Part shown: positions 53,142 to 63,612 of the stretch, in pieces | Layout of the letters: each line of letters begins with the position of its first letter | Numbering within the stretch: the stretch's first letter is position 1 | Assembly: GCA_035308165.1 (NCBI GenBank) | Contig: DATGHC010000046.1 | Span: 18,118 to 82,117 of the forward strand | Direction of reading: 5' to 3' | DNA from: DASTCZ01 sp035308165 | Lineage (GTDB): Bacteria; Acidobacteriota; Terriglobia; Acidiferrales; UBA7541 | Length of the DNA stretch: 64,000 nt | Program-made: the position numbers and the translations under genes | Notes under the pieces: model-generated | What the model was told of the DNA's origin: nothing | Database searches by the model: none | Seen by the model: the letters and a program-made list of their open reading frames with translations, nothing else

Positions 53142-56100
53142 TCATTGCACTATCAAAGTAACGGTTGCTGTATGAACATCCGATCCCGAGGTCGCGGTCA
53201 CGGTGAGAGGATAAGTTCCCGCCGGTGTTCCGGACGGGAGCGGAGGCGAAACCGACGATTTTGCGCACCCCGTGAGTCCAATGCCTGTGAGAAGCACAAT
53301 CGCACCAAACATCAGAGGCGCAAGCCGCCGCCTCCGACCGGAACTGTGATCCAACAGGAGCAAAGCGAGCAATATCACCGAGACCGCGAAGCACAGCAGG
53401 ACAACGGGAAGCGGAATGCGGGGAACTTTTTGACTTGGCGGCATAATCGCGGACCTCGCCGTGGTGGAGACGGCGAGCATGGTCGAAGTAGCGGCGCCGC
53501 CGGGTGTCAAAGTCGGTGGATTGAACGAAGCGCTGGCGTCAGCCGGCAACCCGGAAACAGAGAATGTCACTAGGCTGGCAAATCCGCCTGTTGCTGGGGT
53601 TACGCCAATCGTGAAATTGGCTGGTGTTCCAGCGGGAACGGTCACCGGGCTGGTGGGACCGGATTCGGAAAAATCAATTCCGGAGCCATTGAGCGCGACA
53701 GTCTGACTCGCGGGATTGGCGTTGTCGGTCAGAGTAAGGAGGGCAGGACCGCGGGAGCCCACAGCTCCGGGAGTGATGGTGACTTTGACGAGGCAATTTC
53801 CGCCGGAGGGTAGCGGCGATGCAACGGTGCAAGTAGTACCTGGCGCGATACCGAAATCGCCGAAGTTTGTGCCGGTGATCGCGGGGGCAAGGGAAAAGGT
53901 CAGCGGCGATCCGCCATTGTTGGTCACCGTGACGGACATTGGTCCGCTCTGCGTGTTCAATGGCTGGGCCGCGAAGGTCAGTGTTCCCGTAGAGAGAACT
54001 ACTGAGGCCGGAGTCAGAATGGAAGTCGGATCCACGGCGGTGTCGTTACTCAGGTTAAGCTCACCGCCGCCAGAGACTGCCGCCATATTTGTTACCGAAG
54101 CGGGTGCGTTGCCGGCAACATTTACAGTGAGCGTGATGGCAGGATAGCTCTGACTAGCCGAAAGAACGTCTCCACGCGTGCATACCAGCGGCCCGAGTGT
54201 GCATGCCCAACCTGCCCCCGCCATGGCTGTTGCAGTTAGCCCAGCTGGCAAATTATCGAGAACTGAAACTGCCCCGCTGGTCGGCCCCAAACCAACGTTG
54301 TTGACTGTTATGGTGTAAGTCGCTCCTGTTTGCCCTTGAACAAAGTTGCCCGCGTGAGCTTTCAAGACGTTAAGGTCAGGCGCCGGACTGATGTTTGTTT
54401 GATCTGTGGCTACGTCATTCGAAAGGTTGACCTGCCCACCACCGGAAACGGTGGCCGTGTTGGTTACGCTAACGGGGGCATTATTCGCCACGTTCACGGT
54501 CACAGTGATTGCTGGGTAGCTCGCAGCCGAAGCCACAAGACTGCTGTTCGTGCAAGTCAAAGACCCAACGAGGCAGACCCATCCAGCACCGCTAATCGAT
54601 GTTGCCGTCAGGCCGGGCGGAAGAGTATCAGACACCATTGCAGGTTGAGTGGTTGCGGAGTTACCGATATTCGATACGGTGATGGTGAATGTGGCTCCGG
54701 TCTGCCCCTGAATGAAATTTCCGATGTGTGTCTTGGTTATCGTCAAATCCGGCAATTGGACAATCATCGTCGGATCGGAGGCAGAGTCATTCGTCGTGTT
54801 GACTTCACCACCGCCCGAGACCGTGACCGAATTAGTCAATAGGGAAGGCGCGGTTACTGCCACATTAACGATCAACGTAATTACTGGAAAAGCTAAGTTC
54901 CCCGCCAACGCATCGTTGCGAGTACACGAAACAGTCGCAAGTGTGCATGACCATCCCGGTCCGGTCATCGTGGTCGCGATTAACCCATTTGGAAGAGTAT
55001 CGGTCACGGTCACAGCGGCCGACGTGGAAGTGTTCCCAATGTTGGTCGCAGTAAGTGTATAAACAGCGCCAATTTGACCTTGTGTGAAGCTCCCCACATG
55101 AGTACTTGATATTGTCATGTCAGGAGGGGTAGGAGTTTGAGTGATAGTCGTTGGGTCCATTGCGATTGCATTTGCGGGATTGGTCGGATTTCCCCCCGAG
55201 ACTGTTGTGATATTTGTGACACTTGACGGCGCATTTGAAGCAACATTTACCGTGACAGTAATCGGAGAATAGGAGTTGCCCGGGATCAACAGATCGCTTC
55301 GTGTGCACGTAAATGTTGCGAGCGTGCAATTCCAGTATCCATTGGGATCGAAAATCCCTGTACCCGTTAACCCAATTGGCAAAGTATCAGTAACGGTGAC
55401 CACTGCCGCGTTGAGGGCCGGCCCTGAGCCGATGTTTTTTATGTTGATGGCATAGGTTGCACCAATTTGCCCCTGAGTGAAATTCCCTATGTGGCTCTTT
55501 GTGATTGCAAAGACAGGAGGCGCGAGGACTTCAAGCACAAGGTTGTTAGTGTCGTTCGCCGTATTGCTCTCCCCGCCGCCTGAAACAGTCGCGGAATCAA
55601 AAACAGGCGATGGAGCATTCGTTGCAATGTTCATAGTCAACGCAATGTGCGAAATCTGACCTCCGGCCAGTTGGCTATTGGTATTGCAGGTGGTCGTCGC
55701 GAGCGTGCACGACCACCCTGCGCCTGTCATCGCGGTGGCAATGAGGCCCGCAGGCAATGTATTTGCAAGCGTGATGGGCGCAGAGGTTGGTAGATTGCCT
55801 TGATTCAATACGGCGATGTCAAAAACCACTCCAGTTTCACCTTGCGTGAACGGTGGATTAGTTACTACGGTCATCTGAAGAACTAAATCCGCCTGATCTA
55901 TGATTGTAAAGTCGCTCGCGAAGTTGTTAAGAGGATTTCTATCCCCTCCCCCCGAGACGCTGGCCGAATTTGTCACGTTTACTGGGAAATTAGTGGCCGC
56001 GAGATTTGCGACTAATGAAATCGGGGGGTAGCTTCCGGCTACGGGCAGAGAATCTCCTCGAGTGCAAGTGACAATGGCCAGAGTGCAGGTCCAACCAGTA

Positions 56101-59100
56101 CCCGACATGCTTGTCGGCGTGAACAAAGCGGTGGTGAAAAAAGTGGGCAGGGAGTCGGCTACTGTAACCGTTCCAGCGGTCGGGCCGTTGCCAACGTTTG
56201 AGATGGCAATAGTATACGTAGCGCCGATCTGCCCCGGCGTGAAATCTCCCGTATGACTCTTAACGATAGTCAAATCAGGTATAGCAGGAATGATCACAGT
56301 CAAATCGTTCGCAGTGCTCTGCGGGTTCGTTTCACCTCCCCCGGAAACCATCACTGAATTTGTCACCTCCGAGGGAGCTGAAAAAGACACGTTCACGGTC
56401 AAACTGATCGCAGGATAGCTGGATGCAGTTGGCAGCACGTCGGCACGAGTGCATGTCAGTGTGCCCAAAACGCATGTCCACCCCGGTCCTGTAATGCCCG
56501 TTGCTGTGAGGCCGATAGGAAGTGTGTCAACGATTGAAACTGTTCCGCTGGTTGAAGTCGTACCTGCGTTAGATGCCGTGATTGTATACGTCGCGCCATT
56601 CTGCCCCTGGGTGAAGTTGGCAGTGTGGCTTTTTGTAACCGTCAGATATGGGCCAGGGTTCAGGACGGTCACATTGGCAGTGGCCTGAGCAGTCGCGCCT
56701 TCCGGGTCGACCACAGTGAGGAGGACGTTGGTAACACCATTAGGATAAGGACCCGGAGGCGTTTGAGTGATCGTGAGGGTGTCCCCGTCAGGATCGAATG
56801 AGCCGTTATTGATGTTGGCGTTGGCTGAACCGCCCTGAGTTGTCGCGAAAACAGTGACATCGTGGGCCATGGCAGTAGGCACCTGATTGACAGTGCCGCC
56901 GAACACGTCGGTGAGTTGTAGGGTATAGGCGGTCCCGGCACCCAAGCCCCTGACGTCACTTACAACGATAGTGTAGGAATTTCCCGCGACAATATTGATC
57001 CCAAATGATTGCGATGAACCGCTGGCACCGGAGTCGCCCACGTAATTGCCGCCAACGACGGTGGGATCGAAGAGCGGCGAGTAGGCGGCAACCAACATGT
57101 TGATTCCGTTTGTGGAAGTCAGAGTAACGTTCAAGCAAGTGGAAATGGAGGCGGTGAAAGTGTAGGAATCAAATGCCTGTGACCCCGCGGCAATGGAACC
57201 AGGATCGGATTTGGGGAAAGCGCAGACGCTCGCCCCACCGGTTCGAAATAGTCGGTTGGTCTGGAATCCAGTTTGGGTCGTCACGTTGGCTACCGGGGCC
57301 GGCTTTGTCCCGAGGGTATTGGTGAAGGTGATAATTCCCGCAGGGACCGCGAAATTGAGAGATTTTGAGGGGCCACCTGTGTAGGTCAAGGCTAATGAGA
57401 ACTCGATAGGCGTCCCAGGCACAAAATTGCTCGCTAAAGTAAATGACAAGGGAGACTGGTTGCTTCCGCCGGTTGCTCCGGCCGGCATGTCGGGGAATGA
57501 GGTGGCATTTGGTTGGGTAACCGTCACGCCGGGCGTGGTTGTTGTCAGGACAGCGGATATTCCGGTAGCAGCGTTCACTCCGGTAGTGTTTTTTAATTGG
57601 ATGACAAGCTTTCCGCCTTCACCGGCCTTGAGGACTCCATCGCCATTTCCAGGGTTCTGGCTCGCGGTAACGACGGCGAGTTCCGGATTGGCCGTGCCCG
57701 GAATACCCAGTGAAGCGACTGCCTGATAAGCCATGGCAATTCCGAAGCCGGAATCGCGGTCGAAACCCGGTGACATGATATCAATCGCCGTGTTTTCCAA
57801 AGTGGTTTGAATCTGAGTTGGAGTGAGGGATGGTTTTGCAGATTTGATGAGTGCTGCAATAGCTGCGGCGTGAGGAGCTGCAGCGGAAGTGCCATAGAAC
57901 GGATTCAGACCAGATTGCGAGGGAAGCGTGGTTGATACTCCATCGGCAGCTGTAATGTCCGGCTTGTTTCGGACAATGCCGCCATTGGTGCCGATGAGAA
58001 GATTTCCGGGTGTTATGGCGGTTCCATCCGAATTGAAGAACACCCGGCGTGGCCCATCCGAAGTGAATGGTTCAACAGTATTTCCCGAGTTGAAGGGATT
58101 GGGGAACGGCCCCGATGGGAAACCCGATCCGATTCCCGCAGCCGCAGGGGTGGCTGCGACTGAAAACATGCCCGGCGCAGAAACAGCCGAGTGTCCGTGG
58201 ATTTGACCGGGTGAGGTCTCCGTCAAAAGTCCACCAAGAGTATTGAGGCTGAATGCGAGAGCAGCCGCCGCGTTAGTCTTGAAAACGACGAGATGATCAC
58301 CGGGATTGAACGATTGCGGTTGGATTATTTCAAAGGGGTTCTGGGCTCCCGTTTGAAGATTGGTTGAGGAAGCTTCGACAATGCCTGTGGGACCGACCAA
58401 GAACAGATCATAATCGTTTGACGACATCCCCTGAGGGTCCGCCCAAGTCAGTGTATATGCCGGCCCCGGAGCCGTGACAACGTCGCCGTTTATGGGATTG
58501 CCCGCGGTGCCAAAATTGTGAATAGTGCCGGACTTTCCCGTGGAGAAGGCCGGTGAGCCAGCGTCGTTAAAATCGCCCTCAAAATAACCTGAGGTATTCG
58601 AATCAAAATTCCCTGAGTTTCCGGCGGAGGAAAAGTAAAGGGCGCCACTGGTGACGACACTGCTTACCGCCTGGGCGACGATACCATCCTGGAACACAGG
58701 CTCATCGAAGTAGAGAACGTCGTCAACAATGATGTCGCAACCAGCTGCGCGAAGCGCCTGAATGTTGGAAGCAAAGTTGGCTTCACCAAAATCGGCAGTT
58801 GCAAAGTAGAGGTTAGCTCCCGGCGCCATGTCGTAGATGATCTCCAGCATGGCGTCCCCCTCATCAGAACCTGCTGAAAAATCGTCCTGAAGAACGGTGA
58901 TGCATGGCTGGACCAATGGGATTCCGCATGTCGGTGGCATATCGCCCGTTGATTGGCTACGAGTCAGACCGCCTTGACTGTTTATGCTGTCGGAGAGGAC
59001 ACCGATTTTCAGACCTGATCCGGTCACTCCAAAGGTGCCGCGCGCGTCCGCAGCTCGGTGAGTCGCATCGCCTTCGGTGGTGACGATGCCCTGACCGGTG

Positions 59101-59876
59101 TTAATTATCACCGGTGGATTTTGGAGCGCTGAGGCCAATTCCGCTCGCACTCTGGCGGCGCGTTGTTCAAAGCCCGGGAAAAGATGCGTTGCCGAAGGAA
59201 GTAGCGGCGGGGCGCTATTTCGACCAGGCAAGCTGGCACCGACCGTGATCGAAGCGACCTTCGGCGAAATGAACAATACATCTACTGATGCGGCGATATT
59301 TTCAATTTGGTTGGGAGGAATGATTGCACGAATGGCTCGATACTGGGCGCTAGTGTACAAAATCGTCGCACCCGCCGACTGCAGCTGCTTCAACAATTCG
59401 TCGGTAACAATTGCCGTGATATCCACAACGATGTTGTTGTTCTGGTCGAGGTCGACGCCTGTGTTCAAATAGGGGATCCCCGGTGCGGCCGCCTGTCCCT
59501 GGAGCATCCTCATTGTGTAAAGAACGTTGGAGTCAATTTTCCTCTGCGATGAGGTGCGTGACACCTTCTCAATTTCCAGCATTTCAATCTGCTGGACCGT
59601 TAATGCGCTCAAACCATTCGTGTTGAGAGGCTGGTTGGCAGGAGCAGGAGTAGCAATTTCAGGCTGAATTTTCGGCACGAACTTGTGTAGCTTCAGATCG
59701 GTGCCCGTGTTTTGAGCGTCTTGCGAGACACCTTGTGCAATTAATCTGTCGGACGCCGCCGAGAAGAACATGACCAGAGAGATGACCATTGCGAGCCGAA
59801 CGTAGCTGAGGAATTGGTGGGGTTTAAGAGTTGCGGAAGAATTGCTCCACAAGTGCAACACAGGGAAAAGTTTCAT
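53142..59876 (-). CDS. Giant secreted subtilase/sedolisin-like protein with seven DUF11 repeats
   Basis: At 2244 residues it is the largest product in the window. A signal peptide lies near residues 28-48. The peptidase domain, about 285-760, has IGVLSDS (D about 295), SSAGN (N about 418) and GTSAAAPH (S about 664). The catalytic His is not seen: the place reads SDEGDAMLEIIYDMAPGA. This matches an S53-like branch where acids replace His. Then follow a CARDB-like part, a PPC-like domain, a cadherin-like segment, seven DUF11 repeats and a final Ig-like part. Near the C-terminus are two membrane helices and LTGCAKSS. The start at 59876 gives a proper signal peptide, with AAGGGTGG upstream. The substrate is unknown. 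Confidence 0.88.
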   Translation of the reverse strand: MKLFPVLHLWSNSSATLKPHQFLSYVRLAMVISLVMFFSAASDRLIAQGVSQDAQNTGTDLKLHKFVPKIQPEIATPAPANQPLNTNGLSALTVQQIEMLEIEKVSRTSSQRKIDSNVLYTMRMLQGQAAAPGIPYLNTGVDLDQNNNIVVDITAIVTDELLKQLQSAGATILYTSAQYRAIRAIIPPNQIENIAASVDVLFISPKVASITVGASLPGRNSAPPLLPSATHLFPGFEQRAARVRAELASALQNPPVIINTGQGIVTTEGDATHRAADARGTFGVTGSGLKIGVLSDSINSQGGLTRSQSTGDMPPTCGIPLVQPCITVLQDDFSAGSDEGDAMLEIIYDMAPGANLYFATADFGEANFASNIQALRAAGCDIIVDDVLYFDEPVFQDGIVAQAVSSVVTSGALYFSSAGNSGNFDSNTSGYFEGDFNDAGSPAFSTGKSGTIHNFGTAGNPINGDVVTAPGPAYTLTWADPQGMSSNDYDLFLVGPTGIVEASSTNLQTGAQNPFEIIQPQSFNPGDHLVVFKTNAAAALAFSLNTLGGLLTETSPGQIHGHSAVSAPGMFSVAATPAAAGIGSGFPSGPFPNPFNSGNTVEPFTSDGPRRVFFNSDGTAITPGNLLIGTNGGIVRNKPDITAADGVSTTLPSQSGLNPFYGTSAAAPHAAAIAALIKSAKPSLTPTQIQTTLENTAIDIMSPGFDRDSGFGIAMAYQAVASLGIPGTANPELAVVTASQNPGNGDGVLKAGEGGKLVIQLKNTTGVNAATGISAVLTTTTPGVTVTQPNATSFPDMPAGATGGSNQSPLSFTLASNFVPGTPIEFSLALTYTGGPSKSLNFAVPAGIITFTNTLGTKPAPVANVTTQTGFQTNRLFRTGGASVCAFPKSDPGSIAAGSQAFDSYTFTASISTCLNVTLTSTNGINMLVAAYSPLFDPTVVGGNYVGDSGASGSSQSFGINIVAGNSYTIVVSDVRGLGAGTAYTLQLTDVFGGTVNQVPTAMAHDVTVFATTQGGSANANINNGSFDPDGDTLTITQTPPGPYPNGVTNVLLTVVDPEGATAQATANVTVLNPGPYLTVTKSHTANFTQGQNGATYTITASNAGTTSTSGTVSIVDTLPIGLTATGITGPGWTCVLGTLTCTRADVLPTASSYPAISLTVNVSFSAPSEVTNSVMVSGGGETNPQSTANDLTVIIPAIPDLTIVKSHTGDFTPGQIGATYTIAISNVGNGPTAGTVTVADSLPTFFTTALFTPTSMSGTGWTCTLAIVTCTRGDSLPVAGSYPPISLVANLAATNFPVNVTNSASVSGGGDRNPLNNFASDFTIIDQADLVLQMTVVTNPPFTQGETGVVFDIAVLNQGNLPTSAPITLANTLPAGLIATAMTGAGWSCTLATTTCNTNSQLAGGQISHIALTMNIATNAPSPVFDSATVSGGGESNTANDTNNLVLEVLAPPVFAITKSHIGNFTQGQIGATYAINIKNIGSGPALNAAVVTVTDTLPIGLTGTGIFDPNGYWNCTLATFTCTRSDLLIPGNSYSPITVTVNVASNAPSSVTNITTVSGGNPTNPANAIAMDPTTITQTPTPPDMTISSTHVGSFTQGQIGAVYTLTATNIGNTSTSAAVTVTDTLPNGLIATTMTGPGWSCTLATVSCTRNDALAGNLAFPVITLIVNVAVTAPSLLTNSVTVSGGGEVNTTNDSASDPTMIVQLPDLTITKTHIGNFIQGQTGATFTITVSNIGNSATTQPAMVSDTLPPGLTATSISGAGWVCLVGSLTCTNSSLVASAASYPAITVTVNVANNAPVSVTNTATVSGGGQVNLSNDVATDQTNISPAPDLNVLKAHAGNFVQGQTGATYTITVNNVGLGPTSGAVSVLDNLPAGLTATAMAGAGWACTLGPLVCTRGDVLSASQSYPAITLTVNVAGNAPASVTNMAAVSGGGELNLSNDTAVDPTSILTPASVVLSTGTLTFAAQPLNTQSGPMSVTVTNNGGSPLTFSLAPAITGTNFGDFGIAPGTTCTVASPLPSGGNCLVKVTITPGAVGSRGPALLTLTDNANPASQTVALNGSGIDFSESGPTSPVTVPAGTPANFTIGVTPATGGFASLVTFSVSGLPADASASFNPPTLTPGGAATSTMLAVSTTARSAIMPPSQKVPRIPLPVVLLCFAVSVILLALLLLDHSSGRRRRLAPLMFGAIVLLTGIGLTGCAKSSVSPPLPSGTPAGTYPLTVTATSGSDVHTATVTLIVQ
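54010..56655 (-). repeat. Seven tandem DUF11 (about 125-residue) repeats
   Basis: Copies start about every 370-400 bp, with the conserved QGQxGATYTI segment coming at about 54328, 54698, 55071, 55463, 55830, 56229 and 56599 (forward coordinates). Each has a Cys pair in GWxCTLxxxxCTR, likely a disulfide. Identity between copies is moderate, so recent expansion is unlikely. Confidence 0.8.
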
Positions 59877-60313
59877 GGCAGCCACCCTTCTTCCACAGAT
59901 GTCTTCAGCCGGGCCATTCTCGAACTGAAGCACCTGAAATCGCAGCTACTTGTGATGCTGGCCAAAACCCTTCTAGCGGAGGCGGGGGAGATACTACACC
60001 CAACTTCCATTTATAGGGATTTTATATTGTGGTTACGACATCGCTAGTAGAATAAGCTCTTCATTAAGTACAGAATGGGGGTCCCGCGCCTTTTGCCAAA
60101 GCCGTATTCAGATTTGAGCGTCAGCATCGTATCTGACCCGTAACCCAGGTTCTGGAATGCCCAAGGATAGTTCCTGTTGAGGCAAACGCCTCGTGCCATA
60201 TGGTCCGGGGGATTCGCCCTGCATTCGCCTCATAAACCACGAATTATTTCGTAATTCGACCTGACTTTGGGGCATTATCTTCGTCTATACCTGTAGCTGC
60301 CAGGGGGATTCCA
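59877..60313. other. Divergent intergenic region
   Basis: This lies between the giant secreted protein (minus) and the ADOP permease (plus). GAGGC-AAAC-GCCTC near 60179-60192 is a small hairpin. I see no riboswitch or gene. Confidence 0.4.
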
Positions 60314-62902
60314 GTGACCAAAACCGATAATGAGGGCCACCGCCGAATGGGCGTCATTGGTTGGATTGATACCGTCGTTCGCGACTTGATGTACACGTTC
60401 CGCACGCTGTCGCGCACTCCGGGCTTTACAGTGGTGGCCGTTCTGACCCTGGCTCTTGGCATCGGCGCGAATTCCGCGATTTTTACTCTTCTCGACCAAG
60501 TCTTGCTGCGGCTCTTGCCCGTCAAGGATCCGCAAGAACTTGTCCTGCTGACCATGCGCGGGGCCCACTACGGCAGCAATTGGGGCGGGAACGCCATCTC
60601 GCATCCAATGTTCCGCGATTTTCGCGAGCACAACGAAGTGTTCACTGATATGTTTTGTCGCTTTCCCTACACGGCGAGCCTCACTTCAAACGGCCGAGCG
60701 GAACTGGTGCAACTGGAAATGGTCTCAGGCGCTTACTTCCCTGTTCTGGGAATCCGTCCGATTCTTGGCCGGCTGTTCACACCCGATGATGATCGCATTC
60801 CCAGCGGGCATCCTTACCTGGTGCTCAGTTATGACTTCTGGCGGAATCGGTTTGCCAGCGACCCCGGGATCGTCGGTAAGGAGTTGTTGCTGAACAATTA
60901 CAAGTTTGTGGTCGTCGGAGTTGCGCAGCAAGGTTTTGAGGGCGTGGAGCTCGGACGATCGCCAAAACTCTTCGTGCCGATCATGATGCAGCCCCAGGTC
61001 ATCGTCGGGAATCCGGAAGACATGCTCAAAGAGCGGCGCACTCGATGGGTAAACGCTTTTGGGCGGCTGAAGCCGGGTGTGTCCCAGCAGCAGGCCAAGG
61101 CCGCACTGCAGCCGTTCATGCATTCCATGCTGGAGATGGAAGTGCAGCAGGCGGCGTTCAATCATGCGTCGAAGCATGACCGGGAAGAATTTCTGAAATG
61201 CTGGATCGACGTGTTGCCCGGCTCGCAGGGCCGATCGTATACGCGGCGCCTGCTTACCACGCCGCTGTGGGTGTTGATGGCCACCACGGGATTCGTCCTG
61301 CTTATCGCTTGCGCCAATCTTGCCAATCTGATGCTGGTCCGCAGTTCGGGAAGGATCAAGGAAATCGCAATTCGCCTGGCGATGGGCGCCACGCGCGCGC
61401 GGATCATCAGTCAGCTCTTGATTGAGAGCCTTTTTCTTTCTTTGCTCGGCGGCGTTGCAGGTCTGGCGCTGGCGTTTTGGGCGGACCGCGCACTGATTCA
61501 AATTTATCTGCCGTCCGATTCGGGCGGGATGAATATCTCGAGTGCGCCGGATCTGCGCATTCTTCTCTTCAACCTGGCAGTGAGCGTGCTTACCGGGGTC
61601 GTATTCGGGCTGGTGCCGGCTCTGCAGACCACAAAACCCAACCTGGCGGGGACATTGAAGGATCAAGCCGGCGCGGTGGTGGGCGGCCACAATCGCTTGC
61701 GAAAGGCTCTGGTGATTGCGCAAGTGACCCTTTCTCTCGTGCTGCTGGTGGGCGCGGGACTTTTTGTTCGCAGTCTGAGCAACCTGCGCAATCTCGGCCC
61801 CGGGTTTCCCATCGAGAATCTGCTCGGCTTCGAGATCGATCCTTCGATGAATGGGTACACAGCGGCCCGCTTGAAAGTGTTTTACCCGCAATTGCTGGAG
61901 AGTCTGCGGTCCATTCCGGGGATGCAGTCGGTGGGGCTCGCTTCGCAGCGAATTCTGGAAGACGACGAATGGGATAGCAGCGTGACCGTCGAAGGATTTA
62001 CACCCGACAAGCCCGAAAACAGCGCCGAGCCGTTCATGAACCAGATCAGTCCGAACTATTTCGCCACGCTGGGTGTGCCCATCGTCGCCGGAAGAGACTT
62101 CACACCGCAAGACAACCGCGAGGTCAAGCACAGTGCCGACGCCCATGGCTGGGTGCCCGCTACGGTGATGATCAACGAAAAGTTTGCTAAGAGGTATTTC
62201 GCCGGGCGAAATCCTGTTGGCCTGCACCTTGGTTTTGGCACTGACCCAGGAACTCCGACGGACATGGAGATCATCGGCGTAGTCAAGGACATCAAGTACA
62301 CGAATCTGCGGGACGATATTCCGCCGCAAGCTTTTGTTCCCTATCTTGGAAGTCGCTATCTAGGCGGGATGACCATCTACCTGCGCACCATCGCGGATCC
62401 GAAGCAAGTGATTCCTACCGTGCGGTCGAAACTTAGCGAATTGGATTCCAATCTCCCAATTTACGGAATGCGAACGAGCGAAGTGCAGATCAACAATTCC
62501 CTTTCCACGGAGCGGATGATCGCCAGCCTGTCTGCGGTCTTCGGCTTCCTCGCTACGCTGCTCGCACTGCTGGGCCTTTACGGGGTGATGGCCTACACCG
62601 TTGCGCAACGCACGCGTGAAGTCGGCATTCGAATGGCGCTCGGTGCGGCGCGCGGGAACGTCATCTGGCTGGTCATGCGCGAGGTCCTCCTGCTGGTGGC
62701 CATTGGAGCCGTCGCCGGCGTCGCTGTGTCGCTGGCGCTAACGCGCGTAATACAGAGCCAGCTCTTTGGCCTGACTCCGCACGATCCGCTAACGTTGGGC
62801 CTGACTACAGCCGCACTGGTTCTGGTTGCGTGTGCAGCCGGTTACGTCCCTGCCTTGCGCGCCAGTCGGCTTGATCCCATTGCAGCCCTGCGATACGAAT
62901 AG
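60314..62902 (+). CDS. ADOP-type MacB/FtsX permease
   Basis: The 862-residue protein has two MacB_PCD-FtsX units joined in one chain, the acidobacterial duplicated orphan permease (ADOP) pattern. The first helix follows LMYTFRTLSRTPGFTVVAVLTLALGIGANSAIF. A large extracytoplasmic domain comes next, then LIACANLANLMLVRSSGRIKEIAIRLAMGATRARI, and then a second unit ending in LYGVMAYTVAQRTREVGIRMALGAARGNV. About eight membrane helices are visible. There is no ATPase gene next to it, as is usual for this family, so its function is unclear. The start is GTG 60314 with GGGGG upstream. Confidence 0.93.
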   Translation: MTKTDNEGHRRMGVIGWIDTVVRDLMYTFRTLSRTPGFTVVAVLTLALGIGANSAIFTLLDQVLLRLLPVKDPQELVLLTMRGAHYGSNWGGNAISHPMFRDFREHNEVFTDMFCRFPYTASLTSNGRAELVQLEMVSGAYFPVLGIRPILGRLFTPDDDRIPSGHPYLVLSYDFWRNRFASDPGIVGKELLLNNYKFVVVGVAQQGFEGVELGRSPKLFVPIMMQPQVIVGNPEDMLKERRTRWVNAFGRLKPGVSQQQAKAALQPFMHSMLEMEVQQAAFNHASKHDREEFLKCWIDVLPGSQGRSYTRRLLTTPLWVLMATTGFVLLIACANLANLMLVRSSGRIKEIAIRLAMGATRARIISQLLIESLFLSLLGGVAGLALAFWADRALIQIYLPSDSGGMNISSAPDLRILLFNLAVSVLTGVVFGLVPALQTTKPNLAGTLKDQAGAVVGGHNRLRKALVIAQVTLSLVLLVGAGLFVRSLSNLRNLGPGFPIENLLGFEIDPSMNGYTAARLKVFYPQLLESLRSIPGMQSVGLASQRILEDDEWDSSVTVEGFTPDKPENSAEPFMNQISPNYFATLGVPIVAGRDFTPQDNREVKHSADAHGWVPATVMINEKFAKRYFAGRNPVGLHLGFGTDPGTPTDMEIIGVVKDIKYTNLRDDIPPQAFVPYLGSRYLGGMTIYLRTIADPKQVIPTVRSKLSELDSNLPIYGMRTSEVQINNSLSTERMIASLSAVFGFLATLLALLGLYGVMAYTVAQRTREVGIRMALGAARGNVIWLVMREVLLLVAIGAVAGVAVSLALTRVIQSQLFGLTPHDPLTLGLTTAALVLVACAAGYVPALRASRLDPIAALRYE

Positions 62903-63092
62903 CTGGTGGCTTCCCTAAGACCACAGCCGAGAATACAGCCCAGCGGTGCCTGCGCCCTGCAACACTTGGACTAACCACCATCCAGTTTCACAGCCCGAGT
63001 GAGTGAGGTAGACTCCCACACTGGAACTAGTGCAAAATCTCGGACTGGTCATACCCTTACAGACCTGCTTCTAAACTCAAAGGAGGAAGTAA

Positions 63093-63599
63093 ATGGCTGA
63101 ACCAAATTCCGCCGCAACAGAAATCGAGATTTCTCGTGAACGTCTGGCGGAGCTATTAAATGAGGACCTATCGCGTGAATATCAAGCCATCATCGCCTAC
63201 GTGGTGTACTCGCAGGTGCTCAGCGGCGCCCAATACATGGACATCGCCGCCCAACTCGAAATCCACGCCAAGCAAGAACTGGATCATGCGCTGATTCTCT
63301 CAAGGCAAATTGATTACCTCGGCAAAATGCCAGCGGTCACTCCCAAACCTGTACGCACGTCGAAAGATCCGAAGGATATGCTCCGGTACGATCTCGATAA
63401 TGAAAATGAAACGATTCGCAATTACCGCGATCGGGTGCGGCAATGTGAGGCGCTGGGAGAATACGCGTTGGCGGAGCAGATTCGTCAGATCCTGATGCAG
63501 GAGCAGGACCATCAAATCGATTTGGCCACTGCTCTCGGAGAGAAAGTGCCCGATCTCGGCGGTGGACCTAAGGCACGCAAGTTACGCGCACGTCGCTAG
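63093..63599 (+). CDS. Ferritin-like diiron protein
   Basis: A helical 168-residue protein of the ferritin/bacterioferritin fold. The first Glu-rich helix is NEDLSREYQAIIAYVVY; the second has EIHAKQELDHA and the last EQDHQIDLA, giving the ExxH-type ligands for a diiron centre. The C-terminal tail is Lys/Arg-rich (KARKLRARR). It may store iron or handle peroxides. AAAGGAGGAAG is before the ATG. It is followed at 13 bp by the DUF202-like gene and then by the DUF302 gene, a likely operon. Confidence 0.88.
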   Translation: MAEPNSAATEIEISRERLAELLNEDLSREYQAIIAYVVYSQVLSGAQYMDIAAQLEIHAKQELDHALILSRQIDYLGKMPAVTPKPVRTSKDPKDMLRYDLDNENETIRNYRDRVRQCEALGEYALAEQIRQILMQEQDHQIDLATALGEKVPDLGGGPKARKLRARR

Positions 63600-63612
63600 T
63601 GCTACTCCCACT

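Noticed and set aside
60170..60200. Sigma-54 site upstream of the ADOP gene (GGGGGATTCGCCCTGCAT)
   Set aside because: Spacing fits but the -24 box is G-rich and lacks the TGG; likely chance.
60160..60240. Possible riboswitch before the ADOP gene (gaggcaaacgcctc hairpin)
   Set aside because: Lacks the conserved c-di-GMP-I bases and tetraloop-receptor parts; only a short hairpin remains.
60725..62329. Open frame of about 534 codons antisense to the ADOP permease
   Set aside because: GC-biased codon positions of the real gene create it; no ribosome binding site or homology.
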